NCBI GenBank assembly: GCA_006503475.1
Contig: RSEH01000247.1
Span: forward strand, 1-64,000
Reading direction: 5' to 3'
Source: Stentor roeselii
Lineage: Eukaryota > Ciliophora > Heterotrichea > Heterotrichida > Stentoridae
DNA: 64,000 bases
The translations under genes and the position numbers were made by a program. The notes beneath the pieces were generated by a model. That model was not told the DNA's origin, did not search any database, and saw only the letters and a program-made list of their open reading frames with translations. Position 1 is the first letter of the stretch, and each line of letters opens with the position of its first letter. This document shows, in pieces, positions 9,919 through 19,278 of the stretch.

Positions 9919-10441
9919 TTAGATATTAGGAAGAAAGACCTTGGCTAAAATATCGTTTGATTCGTAGTACTTCCCTGTGCAGTTGGTTATGCATTGCTTT
10001 TCCGGGTTGGTTAGGAGACTATCTTTAAAACTTAGACAGGATCGACGACATGATCGTTCAAGACTGTTTTTTTATTACTTTTCAAGAAAATTTTCAGATA
10101 TTTTTGATTGGGTATCTTTCTCTAAGATTTTCAAGGAATCCATCTAATTTAATATTTTCTTATCTTAAAATCGAAACTGGAAAATTTTATATCGAATCTT
10201 TGCATTAAAGATTTAGTTTTCATTACTTTAATAAATCTACTCAGAAAATATTTAGGATATTTGAATTATTATAAAAATTGAAAGACAGGGTGTATAAATT
10301 AATGGATTTATATTTACACATTGTTTACTGAATCTCATCCAAATAAAATTCTATTAAATTTAAGTCTACTCTTCAAAGAGACAGCACCTTGAACATAGAT
10401 TTATTCCTACCATAAAACTCTACCCAAATAATTAAGATAAA
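9919..10441. other. Spacer, no gene seen
   Basis: It is upstream of the gene at 9433-9918 and downstream of the zinc-finger gene. No supported coding frame, RNA gene or repeat was found. Confidence 0.5.
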
Positions 10442-10909
10442 TTAAACCTTAAAAATTGAAGAAAAACTTGGAAGCTGCTCAAAAGTATTCCCCTCAGAAA
10501 CAGGTTTCAAAACGATATTCACTTCTCCTAAGTTTTCATTAAAATTTGGTTTTTCCTGCTCGATTTTTGTAATTTTCTTAACCAAAAAGTTCAGTACTAA
10601 TTGAAGACTGGAACTTGAATCGACTCTAAGATCTATTTCTTTGTGTAGCTGTAAATGAACATAAAACTGGCTAAGTTGTCTGAATCTCGCTGCACAATTT
10701 AAAACCTTGCAGACATAAGGCTTGGCACCAGTGTGAATATTAGAATGGTCTAAAAGGTTTTGCTTCGAACTTAACTTCTTCCCACAGGCCGTACACATGA
10801 ATTTACTGATCCCTTTATGAACAGAGTCGACGTGCCGGTTCAAATTCAACTCGTTGCTGTATCTTTTGTGGCATCCTTCGTAAAGACATGGAAGAAAAGG
10901 TCTTTGCAT
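10442..10909 (-). CDS. Three-finger C2H2 zinc-finger protein
   Basis: The 155-residue product contains three tandem C2H2 fingers in its first 90 residues: CLYEGC with paired His after RYSNELNLNRH, CTACGKKL followed by LLDHSNIH, and CKVLNCAARF followed by FYVHLQLH. The first and third fingers have the C-x4-C spacing seen in TFIIIA/ZAP1-type fingers, and the HTGAKPY linker between fingers two and three is canonical, so DNA (or 5S RNA) binding is likely. The remaining 65 residues are unrecognised and acidic. It is far shorter than TFIIIA. It is probably a nuclear transcription factor. Confidence 0.8.
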   Translation of the reverse strand: MQRPFLPCLYEGCHKRYSNELNLNRHVDSVHKGISKFMCTACGKKLSSKQNLLDHSNIHTGAKPYVCKVLNCAARFRQLSQFYVHLQLHKEIDLRVDSSSSLQLVLNFLVKKITKIEQEKPNFNENLGEVNIVLKPVSEGNTFEQLPSFSSIFKV

Positions 10910-11154
10910 ATTAATAATTATTCGCCAATAAATATGAATTTAAATATAAACTTCTTAATAGTGGGATAAACTAATTTGAGATAGCTTTTAAGGAAAATTT
11001 TTAAAATTTTAGTTTATCAGAAATTTATGAAGATTCTTCTTCAAATAAAAATTTGGATTGAATTTGAAAAATTTGCTTAGTTACAGAAAATGATTGAAAA
11101 TATAATCGAAAAGCATCCATTTATCAAAGATTTATTTTTCTAGTCCTAATGTAA

Positions 11155-11850
11155 TTATCTAAATCTTTCATTAATCACCCTAACTGAACCTTCGAAGTCC
11201 TCTCTTATAGTGAAATTATCCTTAAAGAAAGGAGAGTTGATATATTTTTTTAATTGAATTTGTTGGATTTTTTTTTTTTCGATGATTTCTTGACTACTTT
11301 GATTTTTCAATTCTTTGTTCGAGTCTGTTTTGTTTTTTATCTCATTAATTTTATCAAAAAATCCCAAAGTTTTTGTTTTATTGCCAAATTCAATATTGTT
11401 TTTAGAGTCAAACTTGCCATATGCCTGCTGTTTTTTTTCATTCAAACTGAATGAATTTTCTGAAGTCACTTTCGGTTTTTTATCTACTTCTAACTGATCC
11501 TTATTCTTTTGAGGATCATTGAAACTATAAGACTTAGGATTTGATTGTTTAATGAAATTCAACTTCTTTTCAAAAGGATTTAATGAAAAAGATTCAACCA
11601 ATGATTTCGGGTGGTCTTTCATCACTTTAACAGCAAGATTGAAATTGGTAACCTTCTGTTTTTTTATATTTTCGATGATACCTGGAAGATTTTCATCGTC
11701 ATCTATATTTACGTAACAATTGTACCTCCTTAGTATGATTCTCGCTGAATCTGGAAGAAATGGTCTCACATCTGATTCTTTTGGGATTTCTGGCAAGTTC
11801 GAAATCAACAGATTAACCCGATTTAAAGATCGGATGAGAACCCTGAGCAT
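11155..11850 (-). CDS. RRM-like N-terminus plus disordered Lys-rich tail, unknown
   Basis: The 231-residue product starts with ATG at 11850, with TATAA just upstream. Residues 11-75 resemble a degenerate RNA-recognition fold (VNLLISNLPEIPKESDVRPF and later CYVNIDDDEN). The rest is Lys/Asn-rich and likely disordered, with a short conserved-looking end (FTIREDFEGSVRVI). The first dozen residues are Arg/Leu-rich and free of acid, so mitochondrial import is possible. The RRM reading is weak. Confidence 0.5.
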   Translation of the reverse strand: MLRVLIRSLNRVNLLISNLPEIPKESDVRPFLPDSARIILRRYNCYVNIDDDENLPGIIENIKKQKVTNFNLAVKVMKDHPKSLVESFSLNPFEKKLNFIKQSNPKSYSFNDPQKNKDQLEVDKKPKVTSENSFSLNEKKQQAYGKFDSKNNIEFGNKTKTLGFFDKINEIKNKTDSNKELKNQSSQEIIEKKKIQQIQLKKYINSPFFKDNFTIREDFEGSVRVINERFR

Positions 11851-12152
11851 ATTTATAAGTTTCAGCCAAGCCTATAATATTAAATTTAATTAGAACGACG
11901 ATAAAACCGCTTACAACCCTTTCTGAAGTCCAGAGAAGATAAGCTCTAATACATCCACTCCCAACTAATCAACCAATCCCTTATAACCCAAATAATTACT
12001 TAAAAGGAAACATTTGAACTTCCTTTATATTCCCTAAATCTCCAAATTCTAGAAAGGCTCTGCCATTTTCAGTCTTACAGTCAATGTTATTATTTCCATT
12101 CTAACAAAAAAAGTTTGCTATTTCCTAGTTTTTTTTTGATTTGCTATATTTA

Positions 12153-12797
12153 ATGGCTGAAACGAAGCTACCTCAAAAACTCTCATTGAGCAAGCCAATT
12201 CACATAATAGGAGACATTTGGCTGGTGCCTTGCGTGGCGAACAAACAAGAAAACAACTACAGCCCGATTCCAAGGCCTCTGGACCAGTCATTGAAATCCG
12301 ACCAATTCAGTAAAAAGCATTTCTGGACGTCTGAAGAAGACCAGGCCCTGATCTCAATTGTTTCAACAATCAAGTCCAAGCCTTGGAATCAAGTCGCAAA
12401 AATTTTAAATGAACAGGTTCATAAAAACATCCCCATTCGTAAAGGACGACAATGCCGAGAACGATGGCTCAATTTCTTAAATCCTGACCTCAAACGAGAA
12501 AAGTGGACACCTCAAGAAGATGAACTACTGGTAAAACTTCATCAACAACTTGGGAACAAGTGGAGCGAAATTTCTAGAAGGATCCATGGAAGGAATGAAA
12601 GGTCAGTCAAAAGTCGATTCAAGGCTCTCCAAAATGTGGAGAGTTTCGACGACTTGATGCTAGATGAAATCTCGGCTGATTCTTTTGACTCAGTCAATAA
12701 TTTCCATCCATCGACTGAGTTCGAGTCCTTTGGAAGCGAAGACATTCAGGGATTTGACCCACTTTTTGATTTTGAAGGACTAGATTTAATTGTTTAA
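12153..12797 (+). CDS. Myb R2R3-type DNA-binding protein
   Basis: This is a 214-residue nuclear transcription-factor-like protein. Residues about 56-108 form one Myb repeat (FWTSEEDQALISIVSTI ... GRQCRERWLNFLNP) and residues 109-158 a second (KWTPQEDELLVKLHQQLGNK ... RSVKSRFKAL), with the spaced Trp residues and the recognition helix of R2R3 Myb proteins. The tail is acidic (DEISADSFDS, DPLFDFEGLD) and may be an activation region. I place the start at the ATG at 12153; upstream codons in frame lack an ATG. The second Trp of each repeat is kept, and the third is Phe in the second repeat, as in many Mybs. Confidence 0.85.
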   Translation: MAETKLPQKLSLSKPIHIIGDIWLVPCVANKQENNYSPIPRPLDQSLKSDQFSKKHFWTSEEDQALISIVSTIKSKPWNQVAKILNEQVHKNIPIRKGRQCRERWLNFLNPDLKREKWTPQEDELLVKLHQQLGNKWSEISRRIHGRNERSVKSRFKALQNVESFDDLMLDEISADSFDSVNNFHPSTEFESFGSEDIQGFDPLFDFEGLDLIV

Positions 12798-13300
12798 AGT
12801 TGAAATATTTTTTATTGGGATGAAACTTGACTTGTTGATAGCGTGATCTGCGAAAAAACTGATGTTGAATTAATATGAAAAAGAAAATGCTTAAAGCTGG
12901 CAAAAAGTTTTAAAATTTCATCAGATTCGTTTGAAGATATTTTGGGGAATTTTAGATGAAAAATACGGGATAAAGGATTGAAATTCACTGAAATTTGTGG
13001 AAGAGAAATAACTTGAGATTTTTTTTTATGGGTGAATGAAACTCTATGAGAAAATGCTGAATTTCTGAATTTTTATCTAAGGTTTTGAACAAAGAGGCCT
13101 GGATTTATTATCGAATAACAATCTCTTGAAGAATAATATAATTTTGTGACTATTTCAGGAATGGTTTTATTATCAAAATTGAATCAGTCTATAATTCTCT
13201 TATTGTTGAACTATATTCCAAAAGTTCAATCCATCTTCATAAAGTAAATACCCAGAGCTCCATCAGTCGTACACAGCCAGAAAGTACCTTCCTTGGTTTT
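12798..13300. other. Spacer, mostly AT-rich
   Basis: There is no confident gene. From about 13142 the plus strand is open in the frame of the small ORF that ends at 13465, so the right part may be coding. Confidence 0.4.
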
Positions 13301-13465
13301 ATGAATCCAAAGCTAGTCCATTCACCACAAAGATTCATGGAGCAACTGTCACAGCATAACCTTACCTCAAACGATGATTCCAAAATTCTCAGAGCCAAGC
13401 CAAAGAAACCCAAACTGTTGAAATCAAGAATTTTCAAACAAAATGACCATAACCCTATTCAATAG
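13301..13465 (+). CDS. Possible small basic protein
   Basis: An ATG at 13301 gives 54 codons (MNPKLVHSPQRFMEQL ... KPKKPKLLKSR) ending in TAG. The frame is open without an ATG back to about 13142, reading IESVYNSLIVELYSKSSIH, and composition looks coding throughout. Another ATG at 13162 in a different frame could be joined by a 14-nt GT...AG removal (13243-13256), shorter than the introns seen elsewhere here. I cannot settle the 5' end. The Ser/Pro/Lys-rich content resembles other small proteins in this window. Confidence 0.3.
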   Translation: MNPKLVHSPQRFMEQLSQHNLTSNDDSKILRAKPKKPKLLKSRIFKQNDHNPIQ

Positions 13466-13532
13466 AAAGTCCTTAAATCTAATCTAATAACTACCTTCCA
13501 GGATTAATTCCAGCCTGTCATTTGTAATAAAA

Positions 13533-14675
13533 ATGTTGTCAAGACTGTGCAGATCAATCTCAAGAACTGCTCGATACGACAACCAAGAAGCAGGAGGTGT
13601 TGACAACCAGACTCGTAATTTGAACACAATAAAAGACGATAACAACTACACCAGAGAAAGACTGATCAGAGTGATCCGTTCTTACTTCTTCGTGACAGTC
13701 GAGTCTGAAAAGAGGAAAGAGAGGAAAATATGGGGAAAAGACCCAGTGATTCAAGAATCAGTCCGAAAAATAGCGCCTTTCATTAGTGAGATGGACCCTG
13801 ACGCCCTTCACCTGCTCATTGTGAACTTCGGGCTAATGAGTGTTTTTAACGCAGGACTGTGGCGAGACATTGAGACAAACTTTTTGTCGAATTCTCATAA
13901 CTACCTGCCACCAAGTCAACTGGTGTCCATTTGTGAAGCTTTTGACAATGCAAGACGGTCCAACAACGAAATCTGGACTCTTCTGGCGCATAAAGTGAAC
14001 ACAGATATTTACTCTGTTGGACAACTCGAACCTAGAGACGTGGCAAAGTTATTTAAAGCCTTTGTGAGCTCAGGACATGAGCCTGATGAACTTATGAGGA
14101 ACATCATCAGCAACATCAAAGCAACTCTTGATAACTTCAGGACTAGAGAACTGTTTATTGTATTGGAATTTCTAAGTTTCTCGAAATTAAAGGATCCTGA
14201 ACTGATCAATGCAGTGAATCAAAAAGCTCTTGATCATATCAGCAATACAGAGAGGAAATCCTATTTTAGCATTTTGAAATCAAATGTGAGGTTGAATAAC
14301 AGTGCATTCCTGGATCAAATTGAAGATCTTTACATTGAAAATAAAAATGAAATCAACGTCGTTCAGTTGTCAAGTCTCATCCTTAGTTATTGTAAAGATG
14401 AGCTCTACCTAGAGTCAAAAAGAAAGAACTTCGTTCAGTACCTCGTCATCCAGTTCGAAACCGTGAAATCAGCAAATACCATCCAACTCAATTTGCCCCT
14501 CGCTTATTACGAAGCTAAAGTTTTGTACGCCTCGTTGAAGTTCGGTCTTCCTGTTGATAAAAAAGAAGCCTTGAGGATTTTTAACCTTATTCAAGGTGAT
14601 GAATTAGAGAAAACCAATGTTCTTAGATTGAAATCGAATATTGAAACTGAACTTAAAGCGAAGGAGTGGATTTAG
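13533..14675 (+). CDS. Mitochondrial helical-repeat protein (FASTK/OPR-like), putative
   Basis: The 380-residue product begins MLSRLCRSISRTARYDNQ, a good mitochondrial presequence (Arg/Ser/Leu-rich, no acid). The body is a run of 35-40-residue helix pairs, for example PPSQLVSICEAFDNARRSNN, QLEPRDVAKLFKAFVSSGHE and TRELFIVLEFLSFSKLKDPE. These resemble the octotricopeptide/heptatricopeptide arrays of FASTK and apicomplexan or ciliate organellar RNA-binding proteins. No RAP domain is visible at the C-terminus. RNA processing or mitoribosome function is an inference from the repeat type. Confidence 0.6.
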   Translation: MLSRLCRSISRTARYDNQEAGGVDNQTRNLNTIKDDNNYTRERLIRVIRSYFFVTVESEKRKERKIWGKDPVIQESVRKIAPFISEMDPDALHLLIVNFGLMSVFNAGLWRDIETNFLSNSHNYLPPSQLVSICEAFDNARRSNNEIWTLLAHKVNTDIYSVGQLEPRDVAKLFKAFVSSGHEPDELMRNIISNIKATLDNFRTRELFIVLEFLSFSKLKDPELINAVNQKALDHISNTERKSYFSILKSNVRLNNSAFLDQIEDLYIENKNEINVVQLSSLILSYCKDELYLESKRKNFVQYLVIQFETVKSANTIQLNLPLAYYEAKVLYASLKFGLPVDKKEALRIFNLIQGDELEKTNVLRLKSNIETELKAKEWI

Positions 14676-14709
14676 ATTAGTTAATAATTCTCAATGTGCG
14701 AAAATCCTA

Positions 14710-16551
14710 TTAGTTTAAAGAACCTTCGTCGGAATCTGTAAAATTTAGAAGTTCATTAAAGTTAGATCTTTGATGAACGACTTTTTTCCCTTTTTGCTTC
14801 GGAAGAATCCTGATTTTTTGACGCGTTCTTTCAGTACTTGCCCCTTCTTTCAACTTTTTGTGAATGTCAGGCGTGAAAGTGCATTCGCCCATGTTTCTTT
14901 CAATTTCGAAGTCATCTGCAGTCCTTCTCCCCTTTTCCTTCCTCTCCTGCTCGACCTTGGAAAAATCGAATAAAATTTCGCATCGATGCTGTTTTTCATT
15001 CAAAATCTTGAAATAATCGCAAGCTAACGAATTTGACTCACTCCAGAACTCGTCTTCAAGGCAAGGCCCTCTGCTAGTCTTCGGTCGAAAGGAACATTTC
15101 AAAAATGCATCATTTTCGGCTTTTTTTCTTTGTTCCTCTACTTTTTTATCAGCTTCTTTCTGAATGATGAGCAAGACTTTCTCAGGCCGGGCAGTTGAAT
15201 ACGAATTCATTCTTTTCCCTCGGACAGTCTTCGCAAGGTCAAGAGAAACAGGGTTGATTTCAGGTTTAAATGAAAAATTTAAAGAAATCTTCTGTTTTGG
15301 GAAGTCTTTTGATAGTTTTCGGTTGTCTGTTAGAAGTTTGTACTCGAAAAACAATTTGGAATCATTAGGATGAGAAAGGTTTTGAATCACTAACAAAAAT
15401 TCTTTGACCTTTGAAGGACTTGCAATGTTTTGGGCACCTGAAAGATGTTTCCAAGCTTTTTTTACCAGGTCGATTTCTTCAGTACTTCTGTCGATTTCCT
15501 CTTGATGGATGAAACGAGTTGTTTCTAGAACATGCAAGAAGGAGTTGATGTCTAAGTCCTCATTTGGAAGAACTTCTTCTAGTTCTTTTAAGAACTTTTC
15601 TCTGATGATAGTCTCTGAGTTCTCGCTTATCAGTTTTTCTGACTTTCTCTGAATATTTTCTTGAATCAGAAGATTTTCACGCGGCTTTTCTGATTTTTTT
15701 AACTCAATATAATTTTGGTTGAGAAGAACTGGTTTGAATGGGCAGGTCTGCTTTAAAAGCTCTTCAGATTCTTTCGCTTTTTTCAGTTTCAGTTCTTCTG
15801 ATTCCTTGAAAAGTTTTTCGTGAAGGTTTGAAGTACTTTTGTGCTTTTTTGCTATTTTTTGTGTCATTTTTGAGAGAGTTGGTTTGAAAAGTTTTGTTTT
15901 TGCAAGTTTTTCTTCAGCTTGTTTCTCGTTTTGGATTTTTTCCAGGTTTTTTTTGTGGTTTTCGTTTACGAGTTCCATGTGCTTTAAAAAGTGAGGAAAA
16001 CTTAACTTTTCTGTTTGTATTGAAGAGGTTTTAGGGTGAAAAGTACAGATTTCTGACTCTTTCGCCTGTTTTTCTTCTTTTAAAGTCTCGATTTTCAGGT
16101 TCACCTTTCGTTTAAACTCGTAAAATCTTTTCTCTACGTCGACTTTTCCTTTTTTCACTTCTTTTTCATCGAAAACTTCTTTCAGGTGTTGACTTGTCAA
16201 TTTTTTTACCTTTTTCATCAAGTCTTTGCTGCTTTTTAATGAGGATTTTCTTGAACTTTTTGAAAAACTCTCGATTTTGCTTTGTTGCGCCTCGTCGTTT
16301 GACTCTGAATTTCGTTTTTTGTCGAGGGCTTCAATTAACTGGATTATTTCAGCGTTTTCTTGAATTGCTGAGTTGGCTTCTGCTGATTTTTGATCTTTTT
16401 CTTCTTCGAATTCTTTTGACTTTTCTGGGACTTTGAAAAGAGATGCTTGCATTATTGAAGCGTGAAGTGAACTTTGGACGACTCTTATGCAAGCGCCTTC
16501 GCCTGTTTCTCCGGCGTCGAGATCTGATCCGCTCATGCTGTCATCTGACAT
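14710..16551 (-). CDS. Large charged coiled-coil protein with repeated TFxP motifs
   Basis: The 613-residue product is rich in Lys/Glu with predicted coiled coil over most of its length. It carries at least five copies of a short motif of the form C/L-(T/S/P)-F-x-P-x: CTFHPKT, LFKPTL, CPFKPVL, CSFRPKT and CTFTPDI. The same TFxPxI motif is spread through many ciliate and trypanosome cytoskeletal proteins, so a basal-body, cortex or axoneme role is plausible. The N-terminus is acidic (SGSDLDAGETGEG). The start ATG at 16551 is preceded by TATAA at short distance. Confidence 0.6.
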   Translation of the reverse strand: MSDDSMSGSDLDAGETGEGACIRVVQSSLHASIMQASLFKVPEKSKEFEEEKDQKSAEANSAIQENAEIIQLIEALDKKRNSESNDEAQQSKIESFSKSSRKSSLKSSKDLMKKVKKLTSQHLKEVFDEKEVKKGKVDVEKRFYEFKRKVNLKIETLKEEKQAKESEICTFHPKTSSIQTEKLSFPHFLKHMELVNENHKKNLEKIQNEKQAEEKLAKTKLFKPTLSKMTQKIAKKHKSTSNLHEKLFKESEELKLKKAKESEELLKQTCPFKPVLLNQNYIELKKSEKPRENLLIQENIQRKSEKLISENSETIIREKFLKELEEVLPNEDLDINSFLHVLETTRFIHQEEIDRSTEEIDLVKKAWKHLSGAQNIASPSKVKEFLLVIQNLSHPNDSKLFFEYKLLTDNRKLSKDFPKQKISLNFSFKPEINPVSLDLAKTVRGKRMNSYSTARPEKVLLIIQKEADKKVEEQRKKAENDAFLKCSFRPKTSRGPCLEDEFWSESNSLACDYFKILNEKQHRCEILFDFSKVEQERKEKGRRTADDFEIERNMGECTFTPDIHKKLKEGASTERTRQKIRILPKQKGKKVVHQRSNFNELLNFTDSDEGSLN

Positions 16552-17001
16552 TAGAATTATACAAGATGATGAAGTATTTGAATGGATTTAATTATTTGGA
16601 AAAAACGGTTTGAGGACTGAATACTTATAAATGATTTAGATTAGACAGATTGTTGATTTTTTAGAATAGTTATATCTAAATTCTGCATAAGGCCTACTTA
16701 TTCAAAGTTCTTCGTGTGGTTAAATTTAACAAATATTATAAGAAAACCTAGGATAATACTCAAATACTTTAAAATTAATATCTACAAAATCACTTGACTA
16801 CAAAATATATTCAATCTAATTCATCAACCGTCAGTAGTTTAATTTAAAAACAGTCATCATCTTTAAAAGCACAAAAACAAAAATTCCACATTCAAAAGTC
16901 ATACAATCCTAAATTTCCCCTTCCCCAAAAAAAATCCAACAATTTCTAATTTCCCTTCAAATTTCTCATAAAAACAATAAAATCCTCTTAAAATCCAATC
17001 C
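16552..17001. other. AT-rich spacer, no gene seen
   Basis: It is between the starts of one minus-strand gene and the end of the next. Its right half is rich in A and C on the plus strand. No feature is supported. Confidence 0.5.
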
Positions 17002-17430
17002 CTAAACATTATTAATACTCGAAGTACAAGGCGGTTTGCCCTTCCTCCACCGAAGATCCAGATCCTCTATTTCACAGCTATATCTTTCCTTTCCCAGCAT
17101 TAAATTCACCCCATTATGCATGCGACAAAGCCATTTAGAGACTTCAACACGATTTTCAACATTCGGAGGGTCTTCCTTCATCATGAACTCGAAGTGCTTT
17201 CCACATGCTCTGCACGGATAAACCTTTGCAAAAGAACTAAAAAATCTGAAATGTTTTTCTTTCCACTTCTCGTCAGGGTTCTCAGGGTAATGAGCAGCAA
17301 TGGTATGAAGCAATCCCCATCCAGCCCTTCCAATGGCTTCTTTCTGAGGAGGACATTTGATTTCTCTGCCGTCTGAAAATACGAACTGTGTGAATTTCGC
17401 TTCTTCACAGACATCTTCTCCGCATTGCAT
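17002..17430 (-). CDS. FAD-dependent sulfhydryl oxidase, Erv1/ALR family
   Basis: This small oxidase makes disulfides and passes electrons to cytochrome c or oxygen in the mitochondrial intermembrane space. The 142-residue product has the family's core: GRAGWGLLHTIAAHYPENP (FAD helix 1), the YPCRAC active-site pair at residues 73-76, WLCRMHNGVN (FAD-contacting helix), and the C-terminal DLRWRKGKPPC, close to the D-x-RWRDGWKDGSC ending of ALR. The shuttle cysteines near the N-terminus may be C3 and C8. Length is normal. It lies 4 bp after the stop of the upstream same-strand gene. The same window encodes cytochrome c. Confidence 0.88.
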   Translation of the reverse strand: MQCGEDVCEEAKFTQFVFSDGREIKCPPQKEAIGRAGWGLLHTIAAHYPENPDEKWKEKHFRFFSSFAKVYPCRACGKHFEFMMKEDPPNVENRVEVSKWLCRMHNGVNLMLGKERYSCEIEDLDLRWRKGKPPCTSSINNV

Positions 17431-17434
17431 GGAA

Positions 17435-18373
17435 TTAATATAACTTAATTAAGTCGATGATGATTGACTCTTGGATTAACTCGGAAAGCTTTTCGGGACT
17501 TTTCTGTGAATAAAAGTTGATTGATAAGAGATGCTCGATGGACAATCGGATGTTCTCAGATGACGGCAAAAGTTTCCATATGGAAAAATCGTCAGGCTCT
17601 GGGTCTTGAAATCGCGAACTTAGAGTAGTTAACTCCAATGATGAAACACTACCTAAAGTTTCGTTTAGTTCATGTAAACGCTCTTGGAGAGTGAAAATCA
17701 AAACTCCTTCAAATGATAGAAACTCGTCGAATGAGATTAACTTGAAAAATTCAATCATTTTTAAAGTCGACATTATCTCTTTTTTGTTCACGCTTTCTTT
17801 GCTTACTTTTAAAAGACATGTGTGGAATGTTGGTAAGATTCTTCTGAAAAGTACTTGAAAATCATCTTGTTCTAGTTTTAAAAATAAAGTCTTCAAAAGG
17901 AGACAAGAAGTGGGTAAAAGTTCAGTGCTTTTAAAAGAGTTAAAAAGTAAATCACTTAAATCAATCAAAATTTGTGTTTTTTTGACTGTTTTTTGTGATA
18001 ATACAACAACAACAAGTAAATCAAGAGGCTCGTAGAACTGGCTTCCTTTTGTCAAGACCTCTTCAACAAGTCCAAACGACTTTTCAATGATTTTTTCTAG
18101 AAAAGTAGTTTTTCCCTTATAATAATGTTTCGAAATCTTTTTAATGATTTTAAGCCAATCAAAAAACGTTTCTTCACAAGAACCAAAAGATCTCTTAAAG
18201 TTCCTATCACAAATAACATCTAAAACCATTCCATGAACAGCTTTCGAGGTATTCCAAGGGTCCTGATTCAAGCAATTATTCAAAATCTTAGCTAAATATC
18301 TTACCTGTTCAGAATGATGTAAAGGAATAAGTGAAACTTTCTTAGAAATCTGTGCGAGAGTGAATTCTTTCAT
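17435..18373 (-). CDS. Helical protein, unknown
   Basis: The 312-residue product looks all-helical, with long Leu-rich segments (TSCLLLKTLFLKLEQDDFQV, LLVVVVLSQKTVKKTQ) and an armadillo/HEAT-like feel, but I recognise no family. It starts with ATG at 18373, with TATAA about 5 bp upstream. Its TAA stop at 17435 is 4 bp before the ATG of the Erv1-like gene on the same strand, and 17 bp separate its start from the upstream gene's stop. Confidence 0.6.
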   Translation of the reverse strand: MKEFTLAQISKKVSLIPLHHSEQVRYLAKILNNCLNQDPWNTSKAVHGMVLDVICDRNFKRSFGSCEETFFDWLKIIKKISKHYYKGKTTFLEKIIEKSFGLVEEVLTKGSQFYEPLDLLVVVVLSQKTVKKTQILIDLSDLLFNSFKSTELLPTSCLLLKTLFLKLEQDDFQVLFRRILPTFHTCLLKVSKESVNKKEIMSTLKMIEFFKLISFDEFLSFEGVLIFTLQERLHELNETLGSVSSLELTTLSSRFQDPEPDDFSIWKLLPSSENIRLSIEHLLSINFYSQKSPEKLSELIQESIIIDLIKLY

Positions 18374-18390
18374 CTTTATAATCTAAACTA

Positions 18391-19272
18391 TTAATCTTTC
18401 ATCGCCGCGTCTTTTAAGACCTGCAAAGGGCCGACTTCTTTGATAAATTTCAGTTCTTCCTGGTTTTTCACGAGAAGAATCCCGGTGTAGGCCATTGAGT
18501 TTAAGTCGAATTTATTGTAGCTTCTTTCTTTCGCACGAGAAACCATCAACATCCACGTCTGGGTGATGATCAGGTTGTAAGAAGAAGGAGATAACAGGTT
18601 CAGTAGTTTTGAGTAAATTTTGAAGAGTTCCTCGGAATTTGTTATTGTATGAAAAAAATGCTTGAATTCGAAGGCTTCTAGGGTGAATGGACCTTCTTGA
18701 ATTGATGATTGAACTTGACTTTCTAATGGAAATCTTGAAAGGGATTGATTTGGGATCAATTGGATGTGCTTGTGCTCTTGGCTGTAACCTGAATGCTCAC
18801 CTGAATTAAAAAATGCGAAACCGTCGATTTCGTTTATGATTTTAAAAGTTTGGTCGAGGTCTTCTTTTGTTAGGGGGTCTGATTGTTTTTCGAATTGATA
18901 AGTCACAAGTAACAAGTGCTTATCAAGAATAGGGTACTTATTAAAAAGAAGTCTGTACTTATTTCCGAAGTTTGTTATATGTATACCAGACTCGAAAGGG
19001 TACAGAAAGGGATTCGTTACTTTAGCCCCTCTTTTCGGTTTAGCAGTCTCTTGATTCCTAACGAAAACAATGAAGTTGATCTCATTGTCCACAATTGTTT
19101 CTTCATGAGTCTGAATTTTTTCAATACAACTTGGATTTAGTTGGTTGATCCTTTTTTTCAACAGCGAATTCGGTCTTTTTGAGAAAAGTCTCTTCAAAAC
19201 TAGAGCTGAAATCAGAGAGGCTCCGAGAAGTAAAAGAATCCCTTTGGTGTTTCGTGATAAGGTGAACTCCAT
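18391..19272 (-). CDS. Ap4A phosphorylase (ATP adenylyltransferase) with an N-terminal membrane anchor
   Basis: Members cleave diadenosine tetraphosphate with phosphate to ATP and ADP. The 293-residue product has the family blocks LFNKYPILDKHLLLVTYQFE, the PLTKEDL helix, FAFFNSGEHSGYSQEHKHIQ (HIT-like HxHxx site, residues 154-171), YNLIITQTWMLMVSRA, and a terminal MAYTGILLVKNQEEL ... GPLQVLKDA. Unusually, residues 11-27 (GILLLLGASLISALVLK) between basic flanks look like a membrane anchor, while known members are soluble. I start at the ATG at 19272; codons further up lack an ATG. The start is only 6 bp from the start of the divergent gene. Confidence 0.85.
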   Translation of the reverse strand: MEFTLSRNTKGILLLLGASLISALVLKRLFSKRPNSLLKKRINQLNPSCIEKIQTHEETIVDNEINFIVFVRNQETAKPKRGAKVTNPFLYPFESGIHITNFGNKYRLLFNKYPILDKHLLLVTYQFEKQSDPLTKEDLDQTFKIINEIDGFAFFNSGEHSGYSQEHKHIQLIPNQSLSRFPLESQVQSSIQEGPFTLEAFEFKHFFHTITNSEELFKIYSKLLNLLSPSSYNLIITQTWMLMVSRAKERSYNKFDLNSMAYTGILLVKNQEELKFIKEVGPLQVLKDAAMKD

Positions 19273-19278
19273 TTTATA
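19273..19278. promoter_or_regulatory. Six-base spacer between two divergent start codons
   Basis: The ATG of the Ap4A phosphorylase gene (minus, 19272-19270) and the ATG of the gene at 19279 (plus) are separated by TTTATA only. Any promoter elements for one gene must lie inside the other's coding sequence, or the two 5' ends must overlap. The spacer makes a TATAAA on the minus strand and TTTATA on the plus strand. Confidence 0.7.
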
